From Antedon mediterranea (taxonomy: Eukaryota > Echinodermata > Crinoidea > Comatulida > Antedonidae), in contig NC_092679.1 in NCBI RefSeq assembly GCF_964355755.1, forward strand, positions 15,612,932 to 15,676,931: a DNA stretch of 64,000 nucleotides. Direction: 5' to 3'. This document shows positions 52,862 through 63,140 of this stretch, one piece after another. The notes under the pieces are model-generated. The model saw only the letters and a list, made by a program, of their open reading frames with translations. It had not been told where the DNA came from and made no database searches. The stretch's first letter is position 1. The number at the start of each line of letters is the position of its first letter. The translations under genes were made by a program, and so were the position numbers.

Positions 52862-53800
52862 ATAATATGAAAAACATAATAACACTATAATATTTGTAGA
52901 TGAATGACGCGGACACGTACATATGTTCATAAGTAATTGATATAAATTGACTTTTAAAAGTGGAATTAACACAAATGATTGTAGATAAATATGACGTGAA
53001 TTGCACGTACATAATGTTGATGAGTAGTATATTTATATAAATCGACTTTGAAAAGTGAAATAACACTAATATTTGTAGATGAATATGACGTGGACACGTA
53101 CATATATTGATTAGTATATTGATATAAATCGACTTTTAAAAGTCAAATTAACACTAATATTTGTAGATGAATATGACTTGGACACGATTTACATGTTGAT
53201 GAATATATTGATATAAATCGACTTTTTAAAATGAAATAACACTAATATTTGTAGATGAATATGACGTGGACACGTACGGTACATAATGTTGATGAGTATA
53301 TTGATATAAATCGATTTTTAAAAGTGAAATAACACTATTGATTGTAGATGAATATGACGTGGACAAGTACATTTATTGATGAGTATATTGATATAAATCG
53401 ACTTTTAAAAGTGAAATAACACTATTAGTTGTACACTATTGATCATATATGAATATGACGTGAATTGCACGTAGGCCTACATATGTTGATGAGTAGGCCT
53501 ATATTGATATAATTGACTTCGAAAAGTGAAATAACACTGATTTGTAAATGAATATGACGTGGACAAGTACATTTATTGATGAGTATATTGATAAATCGAC
53601 TTTTAAAAATGAAATAACACTAATATTTATAGATGAATATGACGTGGACACGTACATATGTTGATGAGTATATGATATAAATCGACTTTTAAAAGAGGAA
53701 TTAACACTATTGATTGTAGACGTGAATTGCACGTACATATGTTGATGAGTGTATTGATATAAATCGACTAAACGTTAAATAACACTATCTTGTACAAGTA
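52862..53800. repeat. ~88-bp tandem repeat between the satellite arms
   Basis: The unit contains GTAGATGAATATGACGTGGA, CACGTACATATGTTGATGAG, TATATTGATATAAATCGACT and TTTAAAAGTGAAATAACACT. About ten copies are present at spacings of 85-101 bp, unrelated to the 106-bp satellite. More diverged units persist to about 54090. Confidence 0.8.
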
Positions 53801-53805
53801 CCCTC

Positions 53806-53920
53806 ACTTGCACTGATGAAGGGCTAGTGTTGCCCGAAAACTCTGCTAACTTTTCTGGCTGTTTTACTTTATCATTTTGATTTAGCTTTTCGCTTCTTTT
53901 TTTGTATCTCCATTGAGACC
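53806..53920 (+). repeat. 115-bp repeat with hammerhead-like core, copy 2
   Basis: CTGATGA (53813-53819), a GGGC/GCCC stem, then GAAA (53836-53839) precede CTCTGCTAACTTTTCTGGC, TGTTTTACTTTATCATTTTG and a TTTGTATCTCCATTGAGAC end. It is nearly identical, in inverse orientation, to 48088-48205. Confidence 0.6.
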
Positions 53921-54099
53921 ACAGCATTGTTATTATTTCAGTATTTTGCCTTTAATATTAAAAGTGAAATAAAACTAATGACTGTAGATGATATGACATT
54001 TATGTTGATGTATATAGTTTTGTATATATAATATAGATTTTTAAAAGTACGGTAATAGACACTTTATTTGTAGATGAATACGACATGGACAAGTTGCAA

Positions 54100-55233
54100 T
54101 AAATTCACTGTGCTCAAATATACCAAAATGACTATAGTTGAGTACAGTGTTAAACTGGATCGTACATTAATGTTATTTGTTGTATATTGTTAAGTTTATC
54201 CTATTCTTTATCACTGTGCTCAAGTATACCAAAATGACTATAGTTGAGAACAGTGTTAAACTGGATCGTACATTAATGTTTTTTGTTGTATATTGTTAAG
54301 TTTATCCTATTCTTTATCACTGTTCTCAAGTATACCAAAATGACTATAGTTGAGAACAGTGTTAAACTGGATCGTACATTAATGTTTTTTGTTGTATATT
54401 TTTAAGTTTATCCTATTCTTTATCACTGTGCTCAAGTATACCAAAATGACTATAGTTGAGAACAGTGGTAAACTGGATCGTACATTAATGTTATTTGTTG
54501 TATATTATTAAGTTTATCCTATTCTTTATCACTGTGCTCAAGTATACCAAAATGACTATAGTTGAGAACAGTGTTAAACGGGATCGTACATTAATGTTAT
54601 TTGTTGTATATTGTTAAGTTTATCCTATTCTTTATCACTGTGCTCAAGTATACCAAAATGACTATAGTTGAGAACAGTGTTAAACGGGATCGTACATTAA
54701 TGCTATTTGTTATATATTATTAAGTTTATCCTATTCTTTATCACTGTGCTCAAGTATACCAAAATGACTATAGTCGAGAACAGTGTTAAACGGGATCATA
54801 CCTTAATGCTATTTGTTGTATATTATTAAGTTTATCCTATTCTTTATCACTGTGCTTAAGTATACCAAAATGACTATAGTTGAGAACAGTGTTAAACTAC
54901 ATCGTACATTAATGTTATTTGTTGTATATTGTTAAGTTTATCCTATTCTTTATCACTGTGCTCAAGTATACCAAAATGACTATAGTTGAGAACAGTGTTA
55001 AACGGGATCATACATTAATGTTATTTGTTGTATAATGTTAAGTTTATCCTATTCTTTATCACTGTTCTCAAGTATACCAAAATGACTATAGTTGAGAACA
55101 GTGTTAAACTGGATCGTACATTAATGTTTTTTTTGTATATTGTTAAGTTTATCCTATTCTTTATCACTGTGCTCAAGTATACCAAAATGACTATAGTTGA
55201 GAACAGTGTTAAACGGGATCGTACATTAATTTT
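54100..55233. repeat. ~106-bp satellite, inverted arm, about 11 copies
   Basis: This is the reverse complement of the 50016-52860 monomer (CACTGTGCTCAAGTATACCA, AAATGACTATAGTTGAGAAC, AGTGTTAAACTGGATCGTAC). Transcription or replication through both arms could form a long hairpin. The small open frames here are again repeat artefacts. Confidence 0.9.
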
Positions 55234-55812
55234 ATCCTTTGCTTTACTGTGCTTTGATTTGATAAGCAAGTTTGGTTGCCCCGCCCCCATATGCTGCCTA
55301 CTAAATTAGGATTCCCTAGCTTTTCTATAAAAATTGAAGTACCCACAATGCACGTTATACGGAAGTCATAGTCTTGTAAAATACAGACACAATAGTTTTT
55401 ATCGTATTGTTTTCATTTAAATATCACTAAGATTGTCTTAAACTACAAACAACTAAAATTAGTGAAGGTATGCAAGTGATTCTAAATATTTATTACTGGT
55501 AGTATTAATACAATTTGGATTATATCATTTTCCAGAAAGGTAGAAAAAAACATAAAATAGTTGAGAATTCTCAACTAGCCAGGATGGTATAGGAAATATA
55601 GCTCCCACATTATAGCAATGTTCCTGCAGTAGATCCGAATTTTACAATTTAGATATTGTATCCAGACGTTAAATTGGCTAGCGCGCATGTTAAAAGTATA
55701 CTTTATTTTAAAACGTATGGATTGTTAATCGGATAAAATGGATTGGATATGATCAGTGCTGTAGGAGTGCGTTTTTGTAAACAAAACATTTAAATTGTCT
55801 TTTTATTTCATA

Positions 55813-58800
55813 ATGTCTACCGAAGTCGAGAAAAAAATTACATACAATGACATTGAACAATTCTGCATTCAAGGGGTGTGTATTTACTGGTGCATGATTG
55901 CATTCATGCATAATAGTTACGAGGAAGGACTTTAGCTAAAATTAAAAAAAAGTATAAGTAGGGCCTAGGCCTAATATATTACTAGTTAAGCTGTAGGGGA
56001 TAATATAAATATAATACAATATTAGTATTAGGCCTACCCTATCTACCAACTACTAGGCTCCTAAGCAGTATAGTTAGCCAGCTAGTATAACCCTCCAAAA
56101 ATTCATTATGACTGTCATCTATACTGATCCTCAGAATTTGGTTACAAAATAAACCTTTATTTTAAAAGAAATTTGTTTCTATTTTAAAACGTTGCTCTAT
56201 CTCTTCGCATTCGACATGGTCAACCGGTTGGCCTGTCACGATAAATATTGTCCGGGGCCAAAATCGGTCCGGCAGGACCAGTTTTGGCTCTAAAATTGTG
56301 GCCAAAAGCAGTCTGCCACTGCCAAAATCGGTCCGGGTTTTTCTTCTGTCGATTTTAATTGAATTACTAGGCCTATGATGCTGTTTTAAGTTGTTTATGG
56401 CTAGAAAAATATCCCATGATATATATTAGTAAGTTATCTTGTCGGATAAATACTATAAATAAATGTATTTTATCTAAAAACATGACTTAGGTGTTCACTC
56501 ATATTTCGGCCTGCCACACACTCACACGAACGGGTATGAGACGCTGATATTGCCAGCTAGATTTTATTTATGATTGAGGCCTGTTTCCTTCCTCAGCCTA
56601 ATCAATATTGGATAATTGTTTTATAATAATTGTATTGAATTGATATATTGATTGATTAACCATAAATAATTAATAAATTAAATTGTTTTTAACATCATGG
56701 GGAAACGAAGATGTTAAAAAAGAACAAAATGGATTAAAAACAGGCAGATACATATTGTATACAAAAGCCTAACAATTAGTACTAATTATTGATGAGTTAC
56801 TACTAATAATAATTAAAAAAACAGGCTTAATTTATAATATTAAAATAACAAATAAAACCCTGTAGTTTTCAATATAATGACTAATCATGGCATTTTTTTA
56901 ATGATATATACATTATGACTCATTTTGCGCACCATATATTTGTAAGACCGGACCAGTTTTGGCGGCCAAAATTGGTCCGGCCGGACAGGTTTTGGCAGCC
57001 ATAAATGGTCCCCCGGACTGATTTTGGCAGCCAAAACTGGTCCGCCGGACCAATTTTGGCCCGGACTGATTTTGGTGTGACAGGCCGTTAAAAAAGTAAA
57101 CAAAAATTAGACGCATGATAACCATGCTGATCAGAAAAAAAATTGGTTCGACATATGGTACAGTTTCGACATGCTCATAGCCTCCATGTAAAAAATATTA
57201 ACTATACGCACAGTAAACAGTGCTGAAAATAAGCAAATAATACATTTTTGTTTTCAGGTACCTTCAAAAGCATTCTATATTCCAAACTTTATTACTCCAG
57301 AGGAAGAAAAATATATGCAACATCAGGTATTATTTTCAACTTCATAAATCAAATCACCTCAGCACTCACTCAGTAACGCCGATCAAAATCTTCTCTCCAA
57401 TCCAGATGCGAACCAGATCACCTTTTAATAGCTAAAATGCTGTACTAATTTTTATGGACTATTCATATGTTAGAATCAAACCATTAATTACCCCCATCCC
57501 CCCTCCATCCCATGGTATTAAACAATTTTCCCTGTCTAATATTTATTAAGCTACTTACAGTTTCTATAACAGATGACATTGTAAGCTGGTCTATTGCACA
57601 AAAATTCTTATACATAACTCATCATGATTTATATGTACCTTGCTAAAAAAATGTCAAATGTGGACAGTGTTCCCAAAACAGCATGGAAGGCAGAATCCTA
57701 ATCTCATTGTGTTCTGAAGAGATCAGTACAAGTTTACTAATAAATTTGCAATTCAACAAATTGTAAACTGTATTGCTTTATTTACTTACTGAATAGGTAT
57801 ATTATGGAACTCCAAAACCACAGTGGACAACTCTTTTGAACCGAAGACTTCAGCAATGGGGTAAATGTTTATATTAATTACCAAAACTGATATTAAACAA
57901 ATCAGTACAGATACAATGTGATATAATTAACTACCATATTAAAATGTTTCCTTCGTTTTTCCTAGGAGGAAACCCACACCCCAAAGGAATGGTGCGAGAA
58001 AAAATACCACAGGTACTTTGTACATGCTAAATTATATATTGGCACGGTCAACTGTTCCAATGGCGTGCATGCATATACTTTATTTTCTATTTGAACAGTC
58101 AACCCTGCATTTTATGTAAAAAAGTTTTTTATCATGCGCCTCATTCCCTGTGCCGACTAAATTAAAGCAGCAAAATCCAAGTCAACAAAGGCATGGTCGA
58201 CTGTGCCAATAGCCAACACACAATATATTGTTTGTCTGCATGGTCGACTGTACCAATAGCCAACACACAATATATTGTTTGTCTGCATGGTCCACTGTGC
58301 CAATAGCCAACACACAATATATTGTTTGTCTGCATGGTCCACTGTGCCAATAGCCAACACACAAGATATTGTTTGTCTGCATGGTCCTCTGTGCCAATAG
58401 CCACCACACAATAAATTCTTTGTCTGCATGGTCCACTGTGCCAATAGAAAATTAAGTAATATGTACAATTGGCCTCATCCATAAAGTAGAGTATGCCCAA
58501 ATTAGATCAGCTCAGCTATTATTGAAGCTTTGATTGTGTGAATACTACCATAAGCCTAATCTCAATTTAGGAAGGTTGAAACTTAATTTAGGATGAAAAA
58601 CAAAACAGTATTGCTAAAGACAAATAATATTAAATCTTTCCCAGTTTGCATTCATGTTTGAGGGATAAAGGGTAAAATGAACTTAAATTTTTTTTTCAAT
58701 TTTTTTCTTAGTGGTTGGATACAATAATTAAGAAAATTGTTGCACTTGGCGTTTTTGGAAAGGCACCAAATCATGTGTTAATAAATGAATATGAGCCAGG

Positions 58801-60130
58801 ACAAGGTATTATGGTAAGAAACACAATTTACTTTTTAATTTAGGGGTAAATGAAGAATCTTTATTTCTCTCTCTCTCTCTCTCTCTCAAATATTTGCATT
58901 ATAGGGAGAAGTATAAAGAGACAAACGTTATTGAATATTGAAGATACATATAATTTAATAAAAACAGAATGATACACACACATGTGTGTTTGCAATTACC
59001 TATAAACAAAATAATACTGTAATAGGAATAGGCCACTTGGCACTACCAAATTCTTGCAGGCAGGGTAACCTATGGAAAACAAGTGAAAATGAATGTTTAC
59101 TGCATATGAAACTGAATGAAGTACAAGATGGACCTCTGTTCCATCCAGTCATACTGCATGTTAACCTTGGTCCACACATAGTGGTTTTATTTTTTGTAGC
59201 CACACCCAGTTGGAACTCCGTTCTAACCAGTCATATCAACTGTTAACCTGTATTCACACAGTGGTTTTATTTTTTGCAGCCACATGAAGATGGACCTCTT
59301 TTCCATCCAGTCATATCAACTGTTAACCTGGGTTCACACACATTGTTAGATTTCTATCCTCATCAAGATACACAAGTAGATAATAAGAACCAAAACCAAA
59401 CCATGGTAATTATTAGACACCGGTATAAACCCACCCTTTGTGTCGAGTTTGGACGGGCTTTTATATGACCCTAACCCTAACCTAATTAGTAGATTTTGCT
59501 ATACACACAACCACATGTTTATAACTGGGTCGACGCCAACACTTACCCAGTGGTCAGTGCTGGGAAGTTTAGGTTAAGGATTATGTTTATGATACTAGGT
59601 GATAACATGTGATGCTGTATTACAGAATTTTCCTATGATAATGGAAAAAGTAACGAGAATCGGTTGCTACACCAGTACTATAATATTAAGCATGCAAATC
59701 TAACGTAACGCAACACAAGTGATTTGACCAGTCACAATCAATGGATTATTCGTACAGTGGCTTATCGTTGGTCAACTCACTTGGGTCGCGCGTATGTCCT
59801 TGCGTCTCTAGTGTGGGAACCACGCTTAATGATATATAACTAAAATCAAATCTGCCTGTTAATATTTTACAGACAACACCAGCAAAACAACCAGTTTTTT
59901 CTCTACTACTTGAACCAAGAAGTTTATTACTTCTCACAGAAGATATGTATAAATTATATTTACATGGAATTGACGAGAGATTGCAAGATACATTGACTGA
60001 GAATGTTAAAAATTTGGAAGAGTGCGGCAAAAAATCAGGAGACATTTTAGAGCGGGGAAGAAGAATTTCACTTACTATAAGAAATGTTCCAAAAGTTCTT
60101 CCAGTTCAAATACGTCTTGGAAAGCGGTGA
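55813..60130 (+). CDS. ALKBH6: ALKBH6, AlkB-family Fe(II)/2-oxoglutarate dioxygenase
   Basis: The coding exons are 55813-55875, 57258-57326, 57797-57860, 57966-58012, 58712-58813, 59280-59405 and 59873-60130. All are in phase, giving 242 residues (human about 238). The sequence includes FYIPNFITPEEEKYM, GTPKPQWTTLLNRRLQQWGG, NPHPKGMVREKIPQWL, HVLINEYEPGQGIM, PHEDGPLFHPVISTVNLGSH and LLLEPRSLLLLTEDMY. The iron-binding H-x-D is in PHEDG, the distal histidine is in LYLHGID, and the 2-oxoglutarate-binding arginines are in RRISLTIRNVP. AlkB enzymes oxidatively remove alkyl groups from nucleic acids or proteins. The physiological substrate of ALKBH6 remains poorly settled to my knowledge. Confidence 0.96.
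56229..57092. mobile_element. DNA element with GGCCTGTCAC ends (ALKBH6 intron 1)
   Basis: GTTGGCCTGTCACGATAAAT at the left and GGTGTGACAGGCCGTT at the right are inverse termini. Both subterminal zones are built of repeated short inverses (GGTCCGGCCGGACAG, TTTTGGCAGCCAAAACTGG). The middle is AT-rich. There is no transposase frame. Confidence 0.6.
58191..58447. repeat. 47-bp minisatellite (ALKBH6 intron 4)
   Basis: The unit GCATGGTCCACTGTGCCAAT, then AGCCAACACACAATATATTG, then TTTGTCT is repeated about 5.5 times with few changes. All three minus-strand frames stay open across it, which explains the spurious W/C/H-rich frames. Confidence 0.85.
58868..58888. repeat. (CT)n microsatellite
   Basis: A short CTCTCT run of about ten units in ALKBH6 intron 5. 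Confidence 0.9.
59126..59340 (+). repeat. 80-bp tandem duplication including ALKBH6 exon 6 start
   Basis: Two decayed copies (59126-59180 partial; 59181-59260) precede the true segment (59261-59340). Each full unit holds GTGGTTTTATTTTTTG, an AG acceptor (TAG in the first, CAG in the real one), then a version of CCACATGAAGATGGACCTC. The decayed copies have lost the iron-binding HED context. Confidence 0.85.
59580..59645. repeat. Dispersed repeat around ATCACATGT, partial copy 3
   Basis: GATACTAGGTGATAACATGT, GATGCTGTATTACAGAATTT and TCCTATGATAATGG match part of the 7190-7320 and 43137-43275 segments. It lies in ALKBH6 intron 6. Confidence 0.35.
59688..59829. mobile_element. MITE family D, copy 3 (ALKBH6 intron 6)
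   Basis: AACGTAACGCAACACAAGTG, then ATTTGACCAGTCACAATCAA, then GTCCTTGCGTCTCTAGTGTG followed by GGAACCACGC match the two other family D copies. It ends about 40 bp before the exon 7 acceptor. Confidence 0.6.
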
Positions 60131-60171
60131 CACCTACTATAATATTTTGACACTTAAAAAAAGTTATTGGT

Positions 60172-60177
60172 AATAAA
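60172..60177 (+). terminator. ALKBH6: ALKBH6 poly(A) signal
   Basis: The hexamer AATAAA lies about 42 nt after the TGA and is the first canonical one, which would give a very short 3' UTR. Confidence 0.55.
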
Positions 60178-60479
60178 GATATACATAATTACAAGCATAC
60201 GTTGGAATGTGCATTTTACTTTGTATTTGCTTACACAGTGGCGTAACAGCTATGAGCGCTCATTGGCTAAACCCAGGGGCCCAAGAGCAGTGTCCAAAAG
60301 AAAAACCGGCATTAAAATATGTCGCAAAGAGCTAAACATGCCCGAGTTGGAGGGCCTCCGAGTTACGCAATTGTGCTTACATTTTTTGAAATTGAATTAC
60401 ACAAAAATCTATTAAATGATCAAAATTGCTTGTTAAAATTATATTATAAAATTACATTAAACCACACAACAAGGTTCTC

Positions 60480-60740
60480 ACAAGATTGACATAGCGCAGT
60501 CAGCTAAATTGATAGTGACAGTGTTGGGCGCTGAACCGTTAAAGACCACTGCTCTCCATGTGTTCTAACTTGCGGGTTGAAATATATGTAGATATCACAC
60601 CATCTTTTGGATGAGATATTAAGTTGTTGGTCCATGTGCAATATTATGTGCGTATTAACCGTAAGGGATCGTCTCTCGGTTTACTGCCCAATTCACCACC
60701 AGAAGGACGCCACCAAGGCTACGTACTTAGCGAGCATACT
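60480..60740 (+). mobile_element. tRNA-derived SINE downstream of ALKBH6
   Basis: TAGCGCAGTCAGCTAAATTG (A-box region) is followed by ACTTGCGGGTTGAAATA (decayed B box), and then CCATCTTTTGGATGAGATAT followed by TAAGTTGTTGGTCCATGTGC. The GGATGAGA-TTAA segment is typical of conserved central domains in metazoan SINEs. The exact family is not determined. Confidence 0.5.
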
Positions 60741-62313
60741 TTGTGTATAACACCAACTAGTAACTCAATTGCCGAGCCTTGCAAAGATGTTCTGCTGAGA
60801 CAGTAACCCTTTGGCTAAAGAAAGACTACAACATTTCTAGTATAATTTCTGAGAATACTTTTATTCTGAACAATTTTTTCTTCAAATTATAATTTGATTA
60901 CAAAAAAATAAAGCAGTTTGATAAACATATCTGTATGCTTGTGTGTATAAACCATAAAGCATAGAAGTTGATCATCGGGTTATTTTTTATCTCAACAAAA
61001 ATAAAGCGCAATGCACTGCAGGTAAAAGTCTATTGTAAAAATGTAATTGGGTCTATGTAGTAAATTTAAACAATCACAAAAAAGTACAGAATCATGGTTT
61101 CATTAAATTCAAATAAACAGGTGTAGCTGATTTGTAATTTGAATAATATATTCAATAATTTACATATTATAGGAAGTATTGTAGACATTACTATAATTGG
61201 TAAAATTAACATTTTAGGATTCCATTTGATAATACACTTTTCAACAACACTGCATAGCAGAGTCGAAAATTGCATAAAGTGTATGGGAGAGGTAGCCTGC
61301 TGGGTAACTTAAACAAAAATCTTAGTGCCAATCGACACTACAGGAAGAATTTGCAACTGCTAAAATTCTCTATCCAGTTTGAAAGATTTCAAATAACATT
61401 AACATTCAACTCTTCACTACATACAGTACAACTATATACATCTTCATCTAACTATATATTCGGTCAACATATTTTACAATTACTTTCAGCCAAGGACGTT
61501 TAGGCTAACGAATCATTTTAGCAATTAGTTGCAAAGAACAATTTTACTGTAATGTTATCATATCAATAAACCATTTCAATATTAAATGATTACTGCAGTA
61601 ATTCTACTATGCACTGTTTCATTATTACTGCAGTAAAAATCACAATACTGTAACAATAACATGTAGAAATAATAAATTTACTGCAGTAAATGCATGCATT
61701 GTCCTATAACCATTGAGTATTCAAATTTTACTTTTACAAAAACAATCACTATTAATATCTAATAATCAATTCTTATCAGTAGTGACATAAATTGTTTAGT
61801 TAGGTAGCTTAACATTCTCGCATGATGGAATTTATGGGCGTTTAAAAAGGGGGAGTTCATGAAAGTCTGGCAATACAAATACTGTAGCCAAATCCACTAA
61901 ATACATGACCATCACGACGATTGGGTCTCTTCCTGGAGAAAACATTGGTAACCTTTTGTTTTCATGACACACCACGCGAATACGAGTTAATAATCTTTTT
62001 TACCTAATAGTTGCTTTGCCACATGTCGTAAGAATGAAAATATTTATGAACATTTCTGTACATATCCACTAAAGGCACTACTGCATTGTGTATAAAACAC
62101 TGTACTTAAAAGAGTTATCTACACAACACAATTACAAATAAACTGCATTGCATAACCATATTATACCTTTTACCACAAATTCAACATTACCTACCATGTT
62201 ACCATCCCATGATGATGTACCATGATTCAACATCATGGTATTGTTTTACAATGCCATGATGATGTTACCAATCACAATGAATATTAGAACCTTTACCAAC
62301 CATTAATATTATT

Positions 62314-63140
62314 CAACATCAAGGTATCATACCAAGGACATACCAACAGACAATGTACCACATGTTACAGGGTACCATAGCATGTTACCATACCATGGTT
62401 AAACATCATGTTACCATACCCGATGATGTACGGTAGTACTGTACCATGATCAACATCACGGTATCATACCAAGGACATACCAACAGACAATGTACCACAT
62501 GTTACAGGGTACCATAGCATGTTACCATACCATGGTTAAACATCATGTTACCATACCCGATGATGTACGGTAGTACTGTACCATGATCAACATCAAGGTA
62601 TCATACTAAGGACATACCAACAGACAATGTACCATATGTTACAGTGTACCATAGCATGTTATCATACCATGGTTAAACATCATGTTACCATACCCGATGA
62701 TGTACGGTAGTACTGTACCATGATCAACATCAAGGTATCATACTAAGGACATACCAACAGACAATGTACCATATGTTACAGTGTACCATAGCATGTTATC
62801 ATACCATGGTTAAACATCATGTTACCATACCCGATGATGTACGGTAGTACTGTACCATGATCAACATCAAGGTATCATACCAAGGACATACCAACAGACA
62901 ATGTACCACATGTTACAGGGTACCATAGCATGTTACCATACCATGGTTAAACATCATGTTACCATACCCGATGATGTACGGTAGTACTGTACCATGATCA
63001 ACATCACGGTATCATACCAAGGACATACCAACAGACAATGTACCACATGTTACAGGGTACCATAGCATGTTACCATACCATGATAAACATCATGTTACCA
63101 TGGTACATCATGTTACCATACCATAACATGCTAATGCACA
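62314..63140. repeat. 137-bp tandem repeat, six copies
   Basis: The exact period is 137 bp, with unit starts at 62314, 62451, 62588, 62725, 62862 and 62999. The unit holds CAACATCAAGGTATCATACC, AAGGACATACCAACAGACAA, TGTACCACATGTTACAGGGT and ACCATGGTTAAACATCATGT. It is made largely of shorter ACCAT/CATGTTACCAT words that also litter 62195-62310, suggesting growth from a simpler repeat. Confidence 0.9.

Larger units (their letters stand above)
49733..55580. mobile_element. Large satellite-filled element with 25-bp inverted termini
   Basis: The left terminus (49733-49757) and right terminus (55556-55580) are exact inverses over 25 bp. Each contains the palindrome TAGTTGAGAATTCTCAACTA. Similarity weakly continues outward (TATACCA on both sides). 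Inside are a ~106-bp satellite array in one orientation (50016-52860), a different ~88-bp array (52862-53800), a 115-bp hammerhead-like repeat, and the first satellite again in opposite orientation (about 54100-55233). There is no transposase frame. I infer a non-autonomous element that acquired amplified subterminal repeats. A pair of independent insertions flanking a satellite locus is the alternative. Confidence 0.5.

Noticed and set aside
50160-55309. Several 70-95-residue open frames in the satellite
   Set aside because: They repeat the same peptide once per monomer and occur in both arms and both strands, so they are by-products of the repeat.
58157-58500. Tryptophan/cysteine/histidine-rich open frames on the minus strand
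   Set aside because: All three frames stay open across a 47-bp minisatellite inside an ALKBH6 intron.
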